The notes under the pieces: generated by a model | Databases searched by the model: none | Seen by the model: only the letters and a program-made list of their open reading frames with translations | What the model was told of the DNA's origin: nothing | Part shown: piece by piece, positions 32,983-42,569 of the stretch | How positions within the stretch are numbered: position 1 is the stretch's first letter | How the letters are laid out: each line of letters starts with the position of its first letter | Position numbers and translations under genes: made by a program | Assembly: GCF_041725775.1 (NCBI RefSeq) | Contig: NZ_JBEUEL010000014.1 | Span: forward strand, 5,365 to 69,364 | DNA from: Pueribacillus sp041725775 | Lineage (GTDB): Bacteria; Bacillota; Bacilli; Bacillales; UBA6769 | Direction: 5' to 3' | DNA length: 64,000 bases

Positions 32983-33787
32983 AAAAGAAAGAGTTGACAT
33001 CCTACTCGTGAAAAAAGGCTTGTTTGAGTCTCGAGAACAAGCAAAGAGAGCTGTTATGGCAGGTACAGTTTTTATTGATGATCATCGGGTGGACAAACCC
33101 GGATTTAAAGCGAATCCTAAAGATGTCATTGTTGTCAAAGGTGAAAAACAAAAATACGTTGGTCGTGGTGGATTTAAGCTAGAAAAAGCAATTCAAAAGT
33201 TTAATTTAAATTTACATCATGTCGTAGCAATTGATATTGGAGCATCTACTGGTGGATTTACTGACTGCATGTTACAAAACGGTGTACGAAAAGTTTATGC
33301 TGTTGATGTTGGATACAATCAACTTGCATGGAAATTAAGACAAGATGATCGAGTCATCGTAAAAGAGCGTTATAATTTCCGCTATGCACAACAAGAAGAT
33401 TTTCAACCTGATAAACCGACATTTGCTACGATTGATGTTTCGTTTATTTCGTTAAAGCTCATATTACCTCCACTGACTAAAATCATTAGTAATAACAGTT
33501 ATGTTGTAGCATTAGTGAAACCACAATTTGAAGCTGGAAGGGAAGAAGTGGGAAAAAAAGGGATCGTGCGCGATATAAAAACGCACGTTCGTGTTTTACA
33601 AGAGTTAATTGAATTTTCACACGATCTTGGTTTTATCGTTTCTAATTTAACTCATTCGCCAATAACTGGAGGCGATGGAAACATTGAATTTTTAATGTTA
33701 TTGGAATGGACGAACAATAAAAACAAAAATGAAACTTTTCCTTCTCCAGAAATGGTTGTACAACAAGCGCATGCGCAATTATTATAG
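32975..33787 (+). CDS. yqxC: TlyA-family rRNA methyltransferase/hemolysin-like (YqxC)
   Basis: A 270-residue protein with an N-terminal S4 RNA-binding domain (KKERVDILLVKKGLFESREQ) and a Rossmann methyltransferase domain (IDIGASTGGFTDCMLQNG, about residues 88-105). TlyA proteins methylate 2'-O positions of rRNA; the hemolysin name is historical. It overlaps dxs and precedes argR and recN. Confidence 0.93.
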   Translation: MAKKERVDILLVKKGLFESREQAKRAVMAGTVFIDDHRVDKPGFKANPKDVIVVKGEKQKYVGRGGFKLEKAIQKFNLNLHHVVAIDIGASTGGFTDCMLQNGVRKVYAVDVGYNQLAWKLRQDDRVIVKERYNFRYAQQEDFQPDKPTFATIDVSFISLKLILPPLTKIISNNSYVVALVKPQFEAGREEVGKKGIVRDIKTHVRVLQELIEFSHDLGFIVSNLTHSPITGGDGNIEFLMLLEWTNNKNKNETFPSPEMVVQQAHAQLL

Positions 33788-33811
33788 GATAAGCAGTAGA
33801 GGTGAACCAAC

Positions 33812-34261
33812 GTGACAAAAGGGCAACGCCATATAAAAATTAGAGAAATTATTACAAAGAAAGAAATTGAAACCCAAGATGAACTCGTAGATACGTTAAA
33901 AAGGGCTGGCTACAACGTTACACAAGCTACAGTATCAAGGGATATTAAAGAATTGCATTTAGTAAAAGTTCCTCTTCCCGACGGTAGATACAAGTACAGT
34001 CTACCAGCAGATAATCGTTTTAACCCATTACAAAAATTAAAAAGAACGCTCGTCGAAAGTTTCGTTAATATTGATTTCGCTGATCATTTAGTCGTATTAA
34101 AGACATTACCGGGAAATGCAAATGCTGTGGCTGCATTAATTGATAATTTAGATTGGGATGAAATTATGGGAACCATTAGTGGCGATGATACGATTTTAAT
34201 CGTTTGTCGCAATAAAAAGCAAAGTGAAAAGGTGACGAATCGATTTTTACAAATGCTGTAA
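33812..34261 (+). CDS. argR: arginine repressor ArgR/AhrC
   Basis: A 149-residue regulator. The winged-helix part has YNVTQATVSRDIKELHLVKVP; the C-terminal oligomerisation and arginine-binding part ends with GTISGDDTILIVCRNKKQ. It represses arginine synthesis and activates catabolism. The start is GTG at 33812 behind AGAGGTG. Confidence 0.97.
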   Translation: MTKGQRHIKIREIITKKEIETQDELVDTLKRAGYNVTQATVSRDIKELHLVKVPLPDGRYKYSLPADNRFNPLQKLKRTLVESFVNIDFADHLVVLKTLPGNANAVAALIDNLDWDEIMGTISGDDTILIVCRNKKQSEKVTNRFLQML

Positions 34262-34279
34262 TCATAAGGTGTGAGCACA

Positions 34280-35983
34280 GTGCTAGCTGAACTTTCTATA
34301 AAAAATTTTGCGATTATTGAACAAATGTCTTTATCGTTTGAGACGGGATTAACCGTTTTTACTGGTGAAACAGGGGCGGGTAAATCAATTATTATCGATG
34401 CCATTCAATTATTAGCGGGGGGAAGAGGCTCAGCGGAATTTGTACGATATGGTGAAAAAAAAGCTGAAATTGAAGGGTTATTTTTTGTTGATGACGAACA
34501 CCGTGTTATTTCTATGTTAGCGGAACATGGGATTGAAACAACAGAAGGAACGATCGTTTTACAACGAGATATTTCTCACACAGGCAAAAGTATTTGCAGA
34601 ATTAATCATAAACTCGTTACACTCAGTATTTTACGTTCTGTAGGTGCAATGCTTATTGATATTCACGGTCAGCACGAACATCAAAGTTTGATGCAAAAAG
34701 AAAACCATAGCGTTTTACTCGATAATTTTGGAAAAGATTCAATTCAGCCAGCTTTAACGAAATATGAAGCGTTGTATGATACATATACCAAACTAAAGTT
34801 GAAACAAAAAAGATTTTTAGAAAATGAGCAAAAGATGGCCCATCGTTTAGATTTAATTCGGTATCAATTAAAAGAAATTTATGATGCAGATTTGACGGTA
34901 GATGAAGACGTTCATTTAGAAGATGAAAAGTTAAAATTATCTAATTACGAAAAATTATATGATGCTCTCGGCTCAGCATATGAAGAACTATCTCAAGAAA
35001 ATGGTGGACTATACTGGGTTGCAAATGCGATGAAGCACTTAGAAGATGTAAGTGGAATTGATAAAGAGCTTCACTCGATCTATGAAGCGGTAGCGAACAG
35101 CTTTTACGTATTGGAAGATGTTGTATTTCAACTCAAAAATAAATGGGATTCACTTGAATTTGATCCAGAACGACTTAATACGATCGAAAATCGCTTAAAT
35201 CTAATTACGAATTTAAAACGTAAATATGGAGGAACAATTCAAGAAATTATTAACTACGCTAAGAAAATCGAAACTGAGCTCGATTCAATTACAAACCGTG
35301 AACAACATCTTGCTAAAATTGAAGAAAATTTGCAAAAAATAACGGACCAATTACAAACGACAGGAGAAAAATTGCGTAGAATTCGTAAACAAGTTGCAAA
35401 AACGTTATCAACATATATCCAAAAAGAATTAAAATCATTACATATGGATAAAACAAAAGTAAATATTCAGTTTTCTCCTTTAGATAATTATACAAAAAAT
35501 GGCTTGGATGAGATTGAATTTTATATTTCAACGAATCCTGGAGAACCACTAAAACCACTTGCAAAAATTGCATCGGGTGGGGAACTCTCCCGGATTATGC
35601 TTGCATTAAAAACAATTTTTTCTAACAATGAAGGAACAACTTCAATTATTTTTGACGAGGTTGACACGGGAGTGGGAGGGCGAGTGGCGCAAGCGATGGC
35701 TGAAAAGATTCAAAAGCTCTCTTTAACGTCACAAGTATTTTGCATCACTCATTTACCTCAAGTTGCTGCGACTGCTGATCATCACCTGTTTATTTCAAAA
35801 CAAACAACAGATGAAAACCGTACAATAACAAATGTTATTCGCTTAAACGCTGATGAAAAAGTGAAGGAAGTCGCGAGAATGATTTCAGGTGTAAAAATGA
35901 CTAATTTGACAAAACAACATGCAGAAGAATTAATCGAGCTGGCATCAAAAATAAAACACAATTCAAGAAAAGCTATCCAATAA
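34280..35983 (+). CDS. recN: DNA repair protein RecN
   Basis: A 567-residue SMC-like ATPase: Walker A TGETGAGKSIIIDAI near residue 30, long coiled coils in the middle, signature IASGGELSRIMLALK and Walker B IIFDEVDTGVGG. It acts early in double-strand-break repair. The GTG at 34280 (MLAELSIKNF) with AAGGTG at 9 bases is preferred to the GTG at 34271 lying in that site. A terminator follows. Confidence 0.95.
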   Translation: MLAELSIKNFAIIEQMSLSFETGLTVFTGETGAGKSIIIDAIQLLAGGRGSAEFVRYGEKKAEIEGLFFVDDEHRVISMLAEHGIETTEGTIVLQRDISHTGKSICRINHKLVTLSILRSVGAMLIDIHGQHEHQSLMQKENHSVLLDNFGKDSIQPALTKYEALYDTYTKLKLKQKRFLENEQKMAHRLDLIRYQLKEIYDADLTVDEDVHLEDEKLKLSNYEKLYDALGSAYEELSQENGGLYWVANAMKHLEDVSGIDKELHSIYEAVANSFYVLEDVVFQLKNKWDSLEFDPERLNTIENRLNLITNLKRKYGGTIQEIINYAKKIETELDSITNREQHLAKIEENLQKITDQLQTTGEKLRRIRKQVAKTLSTYIQKELKSLHMDKTKVNIQFSPLDNYTKNGLDEIEFYISTNPGEPLKPLAKIASGGELSRIMLALKTIFSNNEGTTSIIFDEVDTGVGGRVAQAMAEKIQKLSLTSQVFCITHLPQVAATADHHLFISKQTTDENRTITNVIRLNADEKVKEVARMISGVKMTNLTKQHAEELIELASKIKHNSRKAIQ

Positions 35984-36003
35984 AGGGATAGCTTTTCTTA
36001 TTC
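35968..36003 (+). terminator. terminator after recN
   Basis: AAAAGCTATCC pairs with GGATAGCTTTT and is followed by CTTATTCTT. It overlaps the end of recN. Confidence 0.88.
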
Positions 36004-36085
36004 TTATAGTTATAATAAAGCGCTTGTAGGTTAAATATAAGAATGCAGCCATGATGGAGGTGTGGATAAGAAGCGAGGAGAGTGA

Positions 36086-37390
36086 ATGAAAATGAAAAAG
36101 ATGAGAAAAATGATTGGGATAGTTCTCCTTAGTTTCTTAATTGTTATAGCTTTTATAAAGCCATTTCAATCCTTTTTGAAGATGCCCAATGATATTCGCT
36201 TATTTCAAAATGGAGAAATGACGTTTTCAAATTTACCAGTCAATACAAAAATTTCAAGTGCCGAAAATAAAACCACATTATCTTCAGAAAGGTTTTCAAA
36301 TAAAGCACATACGACAGTAAAGGCGATTGAACCCGGTCAAGATTCAATAACCGTTCATGCGGGAAATTTTCCGGTAAAAAAAATGGCTGTCAATGTATTA
36401 CCTGATTTACGTGTAAAGCTCGGAGGACAATCTGTAGGCGTAAAATTAAATACACACGGTGTACTTGTCGTAGGTCACCATCTAATTGATACAAAAAATG
36501 GCGAATCATCACCGGGAGAAAAAGCTGGTATCGAAATTGGAGATGTTATTACAAAAATTAACGGAAAAGAAATAAAACAAATGACAGATCTTGCTCCATA
36601 TATTGAAAAAGCAGGAAATACAGGGGGAAAATTGCATCTTACCGTTTTACGTGACAACAAACAATTTGAAAAAACGATAAAACCAGTGAAAGATCTAAAT
36701 GAAAATTCATATCGAATTGGGTTATATATTCGTGATTCCGCTGCAGGTGTAGGAACGTTAACGTTTTATCATCCCGAATCGAAAAAATACGGTGCACTTG
36801 GACATGTCATTTCAGATATGGATACGAAAAAACCAATCATCGTTAATAATGGTCAAATATTAAGCTCCTCGGTATCTTCAATCGAAAAAAGCAGTAATGG
36901 CAATCCAGGTGAAAAAGTAGCACAATTTACGAATGAAAAGCCGTTAGGAACGATAACAAAAAATAGTCCATTTGGAATTTTTGGTAAATTAGACAAAACA
37001 ATAACAAATGGTGTTCACGATAATTTAGTACCTGTTGCATTACCGTACGAAGTAAAAGAAGGTCCTGCTAAAATTTTAACCGTCTTGGAAGGCGATAAGG
37101 TAGAAGAGTTTGACATTGAAATAGTCAGTTCTGTAAATCAAAAATTTCCAGCTACAAAAGGTATGGTTATAAAAATAAAAGATCCAAAACTCCTTGAGAA
37201 AACAGGTGGAATTGTTCAAGGAATGAGCGGAAGTCCAATTATTCAAAATGGAAAATTAGTCGGTGCTGTAACACATGTATTTGTAAATGATTCAACTAGC
37301 GGATATGGTGTTCATATTGAATGGATGCTAAAAGAAGCCGGAATCGATATTAATGAACGAGAAGCCACTGAAAAACGTATGGCGAGCTAA
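36086..37390 (+). CDS. spoIVB: SpoIVB serine peptidase
   Basis: A 434-residue forespore-secreted peptidase (family S55). It has an N-terminal membrane anchor, a PDZ domain (about residues 120-205, SPGEKAGIEIGDVITKINGK) and the catalytic domain with GALGHVISD (His) and GMSGSPIIQNGK (Ser). It cleaves SpoIVFA to activate SpoIVFB and sigma-K. It stands just before spo0A, as in all Bacillus. Confidence 0.96.
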   Translation: MKMKKMRKMIGIVLLSFLIVIAFIKPFQSFLKMPNDIRLFQNGEMTFSNLPVNTKISSAENKTTLSSERFSNKAHTTVKAIEPGQDSITVHAGNFPVKKMAVNVLPDLRVKLGGQSVGVKLNTHGVLVVGHHLIDTKNGESSPGEKAGIEIGDVITKINGKEIKQMTDLAPYIEKAGNTGGKLHLTVLRDNKQFEKTIKPVKDLNENSYRIGLYIRDSAAGVGTLTFYHPESKKYGALGHVISDMDTKKPIIVNNGQILSSSVSSIEKSSNGNPGEKVAQFTNEKPLGTITKNSPFGIFGKLDKTITNGVHDNLVPVALPYEVKEGPAKILTVLEGDKVEEFDIEIVSSVNQKFPATKGMVIKIKDPKLLEKTGGIVQGMSGSPIIQNGKLVGAVTHVFVNDSTSGYGVHIEWMLKEAGIDINEREATEKRMAS

Positions 37391-37412
37391 TGTAGCTTGC
37401 CTTACGTTTTTT
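37381..37412 (+). terminator. terminator after spoIVB
   Basis: GGCGAGCT and AGCTTGCC form an 8-pair stem with one G-T, followed by TTACGTTTTTTT. The left arm lies within the last spoIVB codons. Confidence 0.8.
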
Positions 37413-37467
37413 TATAAAAAAATAAGGATAAAGACGACAAGCTCAATACCTATAGACAATGTAATAA

Positions 37468-37517
37468 TTCGACAAAATAAAAAATAATTCCAAATAAACT
37501 GACAAGAAAGAGTCGAA
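37468..37517 (+). promoter_or_regulatory. Spo0A boxes upstream of spo0A
   Basis: TTCGACA at 37468-37474 is a perfect reverse 0A box (TGTCGAA). A second site AGTCGAA at 37511-37517 has one mismatch. They lie about 130-175 bases before the start, consistent with autoregulation known in B. subtilis. Confidence 0.7.
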
Positions 37518-37566
37518 AAAGCAAGACAAAAAAATAAAAATTTTGATTTTATAGAATTTTATACAT

Positions 37567-37611
37567 GTTATAATAAAGCAGTGAAGGAAAAAATATCCTT
37601 ATAGGATTTTT
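37567..37611 (+). promoter_or_regulatory. promoter region of spo0A (extended -10 and sigma-H-like)
   Basis: TGTTATAAT at 37567-37574 (TATAAT 37569-37574) is an extended sigma-A -10; the nearest -35 (TTGATT) is 20 bases off. A GAAGGAAAA element at 37583-37591 with GGATTT near 37604 resembles a sigma-H promoter. Both kinds are known for spo0A. Confidence 0.5.
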
Positions 37612-37642
37612 TGAAAGATTTGATAAAATGAGGAGGAATTTC

Positions 37643-38452
37643 ATGTTTGAAAAAATTAAAGTAGGAATGGCAGATGATAACCGAGAAGTTGTACATCTCA
37701 TTGAAGAGTATTTATCATCTCAACAAGATTTAGAAGTGGTTGGTGTTGCTTACAATGGATTAGAGTGCATGCAAATGGTTGAAGAAAAGAGACCTGACGT
37801 CTTGTTACTTGATATTATTATGCCTCATATGGACGGTTTAGGAGTTCTTGAAGAAATTCGTAATAAAGGGATGCATTTTCCAAATGTCATCATGCTTACA
37901 GCGTTTGGTCAAGAAGATGTAACGAAAAAAGCGGTAGAACTAGGGGCGGACTATTTTGTATTAAAACCTTTTGATATGGAAAATTTGATCAATCATATTA
38001 GGGAAATTAGCGGAAAACCATCAGAGTTTATTAAAAAGTCTTCCAATCCAACACAAACTCAACCAGAAGTGAAAGTGCATAATCTTGATGCAAGCATAAC
38101 AAATATTATCCATGAAATTGGAGTTCCTGCTCATATAAAAGGATACATGTATTTAAGAGAAGCAATTGCAATGGTTTATCATGACATTGATCTACTAGGC
38201 TCGATAACAAAAGTTCTTTATCCGGATATTGCGAAAAAATATAATACGACGTCAAGTCGTGTAGAAAGAGCAATTCGGCACGCAATTGAAGTCGCTTGGA
38301 GTCGAGGTAACATCGATTCAATATCATCTTTATTCGGTTATACCGTGTCGATGTCAAAAGCGAAGCCGACAAATTCAGAGTTTATTGCAATGGTCGCTGA
38401 CAAACTTCGAATTGAACATAATGTTCCAGCCGTTTTGACAAACAATCGTTAA
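37643..38452 (+). CDS. spo0A: sporulation master regulator Spo0A
   Basis: A 269-residue response regulator. The receiver domain has the acid pocket MADDN, the phospho-acceptor in LLLDIIMPHMDGL (Asp near residue 56) and Lys in VLKPFD; the DNA-binding domain ends with the conserved TTSSRVERAIRHAIEVAWSRG. The ATG at 37643 behind AGGAGGAA gives the canonical start. It decides entry into sporulation. Confidence 0.98.
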   Translation: MFEKIKVGMADDNREVVHLIEEYLSSQQDLEVVGVAYNGLECMQMVEEKRPDVLLLDIIMPHMDGLGVLEEIRNKGMHFPNVIMLTAFGQEDVTKKAVELGADYFVLKPFDMENLINHIREISGKPSEFIKKSSNPTQTQPEVKVHNLDASITNIIHEIGVPAHIKGYMYLREAIAMVYHDIDLLGSITKVLYPDIAKKYNTTSSRVERAIRHAIEVAWSRGNIDSISSLFGYTVSMSKAKPTNSEFIAMVADKLRIEHNVPAVLTNNR

Positions 38453-38523
38453 ATTACAAAATAGATTTCAAATGAATTTTATGCTATATTGTTTATGGTT
38501 ATATAGCCACTAGTGAACAAAAT

Positions 38524-38558
38524 GCTCCTGACTGCTTTGCCTGTCAAGAGCTTTTTAT
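38524..38558. terminator. terminator between spo0A and yqzF
   Basis: GCTC-C-TGAC pairs with GTCA-A-GAGC around a loop, then TTTTTATTT. It directly adjoins the end of the convergent yqzF gene. Confidence 0.75.
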
Positions 38559-38800
38559 TTATTATTTTCTTTTAAAAAATTCGTTTGAACTTTGTTTCTT
38601 TTTCGATCACGGTAAAAAATAAAGCTTCCGATAAAAAACAAACCAATTAAAAAAGCAAGAGCTCCAACTACAAATTGCAACCATAAAACAGGATAAGGTG
38701 AATTTAAAATACCAAAAAACGTGTCTCTCATTTGTTTTATACCATACATCCCAAGAATAACTGGTGAAATTACAATTAATACAGCAATGAATCGTTGCAT
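38555..38800 (-). CDS. yqzF: DUF2627 membrane protein YqzF
   Basis: An 81-residue protein with two membrane helices (FIAVLIVISPVILGMYGI and LQFVVGALAFLIGLFFIGS) and a basic tail. Length and place between spo0A and the bkd operon match B. subtilis YqzF (DUF2627). An AAGGAAGG site precedes the start. Function unknown. Confidence 0.87.
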   Translation of the reverse strand: MQRFIAVLIVISPVILGMYGIKQMRDTFFGILNSPYPVLWLQFVVGALAFLIGLFFIGSFIFYRDRKRNKVQTNFLKENNK

Positions 38801-39001
38801 AAGTATCCTTCCTTTTTATTAGAGGTTGTTCAAGTAGGCCAGGGAACGAACGATAAGTTGTCTTTCTTTTTTAACACGCAACATTATGTTAATTATGATA
38901 TCGAAAAAAGAATAGGCTGTCTAATGAATAAACTCTAATGAATAAAAAGGTTAAACATAAGATGTAATAAAAGTTTTTATGAACTAAAGGGGTCAATAAA
39001 T

Positions 39002-40096
39002 ATGAACATTTTTAACTCTATGAAGATTGATGACTTTGAACAAGTTCTTTTTTGTCAAGACAAACACTCTGGTCTAAAAGCAATTATAGCGATACATGAT
39101 ACGACCCTTGGACCAGCACTCGGTGGTACACGTATGTGGATGTACGAAAATGAAGAACAAGCGTTAGAGGATGCGTTGAGACTTGCGAAAGGAATGACCT
39201 ATAAAAACGCAGCTGCTGGCTTAAACCTTGGAGGGGGAAAATCAGTTATTATTGGGGATCCAAAAAAGGATAAAAGTGAAGAATTATTACGTGCATTTGG
39301 TCGATACATCCAAACATTAAATGGACGATATATTACTGCTGAAGATGTAGGGACAACTGTAGAAGATATGGATCTCATCTATGAAGAAACTGACTATGTA
39401 ACCGGGATCTCACCTGCATTCGGATCCTCCGGTAATCCGTCTCCAGTTACGGCATACGGTTTGTATAAAGGAATGAAAGCAGCTGTACTTGAAGCATTTG
39501 GAACAGAGTCATTACAAGGAAAAACGATAGCTGTTCAAGGTGTAGGTAACGTCGCCTATCATTTATGCAAATATTTGCATGAGGAAGGTGCCCATCTCAT
39601 CGTTACGGATATAAACAAAGATGCTGTTAAAAAAGTGGTTGACGCCTTTCAAGCAGAAGCTGTTAAACCAGAGGACATCTATTCGGTCGAGTGTGATATA
39701 TTTTCACCATGCGCTCTCGGAGGCATTATTAATGATGAGACGATTGAGAAATTAAAAGCAAAAGTCATAGCTGGTTCAGCTAACAACCAGTTGAAAGAAG
39801 AAAAACATGGAATGTTATTGTTTGAAAGAGGAATTGTCTATGCACCCGATTATGTTATTAATGCTGGTGGAGTTATTAATGTCGCTGACGAATTATATGG
39901 ATATAATCGAGAGCGTGCAATGAAAAAAGTTGAATCGATTTATGATAAGATTAGTAAAATTATTGAAATTTCAAAACGAGAACAAATTCCAACGAGTAAA
40001 GCAGCAGATCGAATGGCAGAAGAACGAATAGAGAAAATGCATCGGTCGCGATCTCAATTTTTAATCGAAGAGAAACATGTATTGCGTAAAAAGTGA
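39002..40096 (+). CDS. bcd: branched-chain amino acid (Leu/Val/Phe) dehydrogenase
   Basis: A 364-residue NAD-dependent dehydrogenase. LGPALGGTRMW and AAGLNLGGGKSVI (catalytic Lys near residue 80) begin the catalytic domain; VQGVGNVAYHLCKYL is the NAD Rossmann motif. It deaminates Leu, Ile and Val to branched keto acids for the downstream dehydrogenase complex. In B. subtilis it is preceded by bkdR and ptb and followed by buk; none is present here. Confidence 0.95.
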   Translation: MNIFNSMKIDDFEQVLFCQDKHSGLKAIIAIHDTTLGPALGGTRMWMYENEEQALEDALRLAKGMTYKNAAAGLNLGGGKSVIIGDPKKDKSEELLRAFGRYIQTLNGRYITAEDVGTTVEDMDLIYEETDYVTGISPAFGSSGNPSPVTAYGLYKGMKAAVLEAFGTESLQGKTIAVQGVGNVAYHLCKYLHEEGAHLIVTDINKDAVKKVVDAFQAEAVKPEDIYSVECDIFSPCALGGIINDETIEKLKAKVIAGSANNQLKEEKHGMLLFERGIVYAPDYVINAGGVINVADELYGYNRERAMKKVESIYDKISKIIEISKREQIPTSKAADRMAEERIEKMHRSRSQFLIEEKHVLRKK

Positions 40097-40127
40097 CTTA
40101 CTTGGCAAATATGAAAGGAAGAAATGA

Positions 40128-41546
40128 ATGGCAAATAATTATGATGTTGTCATTTTAGGTGGGGGAATGGGAGGCTATGTAGCTGCGTTACGCGCTTCCC
40201 AGTTAGGATTAAAAACAGCCCTAGTCGAAAAAGAAAAAATTGGAGGGACATGCCTCCACCGAGGATGCATTCCTAGTAAAGCACTGTTAAAAAGTGCGGA
40301 AGTTTTTCAACTTGCAAAATCAGCTAATAACTTTGGAATTGACATCCCGAGTGCAAAATTAAATTTTTCAAAAGTACAAAATGAAAAAGATAAAATCGTA
40401 AAGCAATTGTATGAAGGGTTATTACATTTAACAAAAAAAGGGGAAATTGATATCTTTGAAGGAAAAGGTCGATTGTTAGGTCCCTCTATTTTCTCACCAC
40501 TTTCCGGTGCTGTTTCGGTGGAATTAAATGAAAACAAAGCTCATGAAACACTTGTACCGAAACATTTAGTCATCGCAACCGGAGCGAAACCTCGGTCACT
40601 TCCTTCGATCCCTTACGACGGTCAATATGTCCTTTCCTCCGACGATGCACTTCAACTTCAGGAACTTCCAAAGTCAATGATTATCGTCGGTGGAGGGGCG
40701 ATCGGTATTGAATGGGCATCAATGATGAGCGATTTTGGAGTCGAAGTAACGATTTTAGAGGCGGCGCATCAAATTTTACCTGAAGAAGATGAGGAGATTT
40801 CTAATGCGATGACGTCTCATTTAAAAAAGAAAGGAATTCGCATCGTTACAAACGTTAACGTTGTGTCCCACCAAATTGAAAATGAAAATGTGACTGTACA
40901 ATATGAATCGGATCTTATTCAAGCTGAAATTACGGCAGATAAACTATTAATTTCAATTGGCAGAGAAGCAATCATTGAAGATATCGGGCTTGAGAATACT
41001 GAAATCAACTTTGAAAATAAGTACATAGAAACAAATGAATATTATCAAACAGCAGAATCACATATTTACGCGATTGGAGACTGTATTGGTGGAGTTCAAT
41101 TAGCTCACGTTGCCGCACGAGAAGGGATTATTGCAATTGAGCATATCGCAGGGTTAAATCCAGAGCCTTTACAAGAAAATCAAATTGTAAAATGTGTTTA
41201 TTCAAATCCTGAAATTGCAAGTGTAGGTTTAACAGAGCGTGATGCTAAAACAGACAATTATCATATCAAGGTTGGTAAAATTCCTTTTCGAACAAATGGT
41301 AAAGCACTTATCAATAGAGAAAGTGATGGTTTTGTAAAAATAATTGCTGACGCGAAGACGGATGATATCATTGGCGTACATTTATTCGGATATAATGTAA
41401 CCGAAATGATTTCGGAAGCGGCACTTGCAAAAGTGCTTGATGCGACACCGTGGGAAATATCTCAAACGATTCACCCACATCCATCGATGTCGGAAATATT
41501 GGGCGAAGCCGCGTTAGCTGTTGATGGATTACAACTGCACTTTTAA
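40128..41546 (+). CDS. lpdV: dihydrolipoyl dehydrogenase (E3) of the BKD complex
   Basis: A 472-residue flavoprotein disulfide reductase. FAD motif VILGGGMGGYVAALRA, redox pair GGTCLHRGCIPSK (CxxxxC), NAD motif IVGGGAIGIEWA, YAIGDCIGG, and the C-terminal HPHPSMSE with the catalytic His-Glu. It reoxidises the lipoamide of E2. It lies 31 bases after bcd. Confidence 0.96.
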   Translation: MANNYDVVILGGGMGGYVAALRASQLGLKTALVEKEKIGGTCLHRGCIPSKALLKSAEVFQLAKSANNFGIDIPSAKLNFSKVQNEKDKIVKQLYEGLLHLTKKGEIDIFEGKGRLLGPSIFSPLSGAVSVELNENKAHETLVPKHLVIATGAKPRSLPSIPYDGQYVLSSDDALQLQELPKSMIIVGGGAIGIEWASMMSDFGVEVTILEAAHQILPEEDEEISNAMTSHLKKKGIRIVTNVNVVSHQIENENVTVQYESDLIQAEITADKLLISIGREAIIEDIGLENTEINFENKYIETNEYYQTAESHIYAIGDCIGGVQLAHVAAREGIIAIEHIAGLNPEPLQENQIVKCVYSNPEIASVGLTERDAKTDNYHIKVGKIPFRTNGKALINRESDGFVKIIADAKTDDIIGVHLFGYNVTEMISEAALAKVLDATPWEISQTIHPHPSMSEILGEAALAVDGLQLHF

Positions 41547-41566
41547 TGTAAAGGAAGCGATATGTC

Positions 41567-42559
41567 ATGACATATAAACGCCATGAAGAACTCGGATTAA
41601 CGGATAATCAATTATTAGAGATGTATGAAACTATGCTGTTAGCACGACGATTTGATGAAAGGCTATGGATTTTAAATCGTGCGGGACGTATACCATTCGT
41701 CGTTTCTTGTCAAGGGCAAGAAGCTGCGCAAGTCGGTGCTGCTTTTGCACTCGATCGAAACAACGATTATATTTTACCTTATTATCGTGACATCGGTGTC
41801 GTTCTTACTTTTGGCATGACTGTAAAAGAGCTAATGTTGCAAGCATTTGCTAAAGGAGAGGATCCAAACTCTGGCGGAAGACAAATGCCGGGGCATTTTG
41901 GTCAGAAAAAAAATCGAATTGTGACTGGCTCATCACCTGTTACAACACAAGTACCGCATGCGGTCGGGATCGCACTTGCTGCAAAAATGAAAAAGAAATC
42001 TTTTGTTACTTTTGTTTCCTTTGGTGAAGGTTCATCAAATCAAGGAGATTTCCATGAAGGAGCGAATTTTGCAGGTGTCCATAAACTTCCTGTCATCTTT
42101 TTTTGTGAAAATAATGGCTATGCGATTTCTGTACCAACCTCATTACAGCTTGCTTGTGAAAAAGTTTCTGACCGTGCAATTGGTTACGGAATGCCGGGTA
42201 TGACGATTGATGGAAATGATCCACTCGCTGTTTTTGCAGCAGTAAAACAAGCTGTTCAAAGAGCGAAACGAGGAGATGGTCCTACATTAATTGAAGTCAT
42301 GACACAACGTTTAACACCTCACTCAAGTGACGATGATGATCGTCAATATCGCAGTGAATCAGAATTAAAGGACATGCGAAAGATTGACGGGATTAAAACA
42401 TTTTCTAATTATTTGAAACAAGTAAACATCTTAACAGAAGATCTAGAACAGAAATTAGAGAAAAAGATTACAACAATGATAGATGAAGCGACTGAATATG
42501 CTGAAAATGCCCCATTTGCAGAACCGGAGTCAGCTCTCAACTATGTGTATGGGGAATAG
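41567..42559 (+). CDS. bkdAA: branched-chain 2-oxo acid dehydrogenase E1 alpha
   Basis: A 330-residue thiamine-diphosphate subunit. The TPP motif FGEGSSNQGDFHEGANFAGV with ENNGYAISVP, and the phosphorylation-loop region TPHSSDDDDRQYR are typical. It decarboxylates branched keto acids together with E1 beta. It is 20 bases downstream of lpdV. Confidence 0.96.
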   Translation: MTYKRHEELGLTDNQLLEMYETMLLARRFDERLWILNRAGRIPFVVSCQGQEAAQVGAAFALDRNNDYILPYYRDIGVVLTFGMTVKELMLQAFAKGEDPNSGGRQMPGHFGQKKNRIVTGSSPVTTQVPHAVGIALAAKMKKKSFVTFVSFGEGSSNQGDFHEGANFAGVHKLPVIFFCENNGYAISVPTSLQLACEKVSDRAIGYGMPGMTIDGNDPLAVFAAVKQAVQRAKRGDGPTLIEVMTQRLTPHSSDDDDRQYRSESELKDMRKIDGIKTFSNYLKQVNILTEDLEQKLEKKITTMIDEATEYAENAPFAEPESALNYVYGE

Positions 42560-42569
42560 GGGGAATTAC

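Noticed and set aside
38801..39001. Sigma-54 (-24/-12) promoter before bcd
   Set aside because: Looked for TGGCAC-N5-TTGCA because B. subtilis bkd uses sigma-L; no acceptable match was found.
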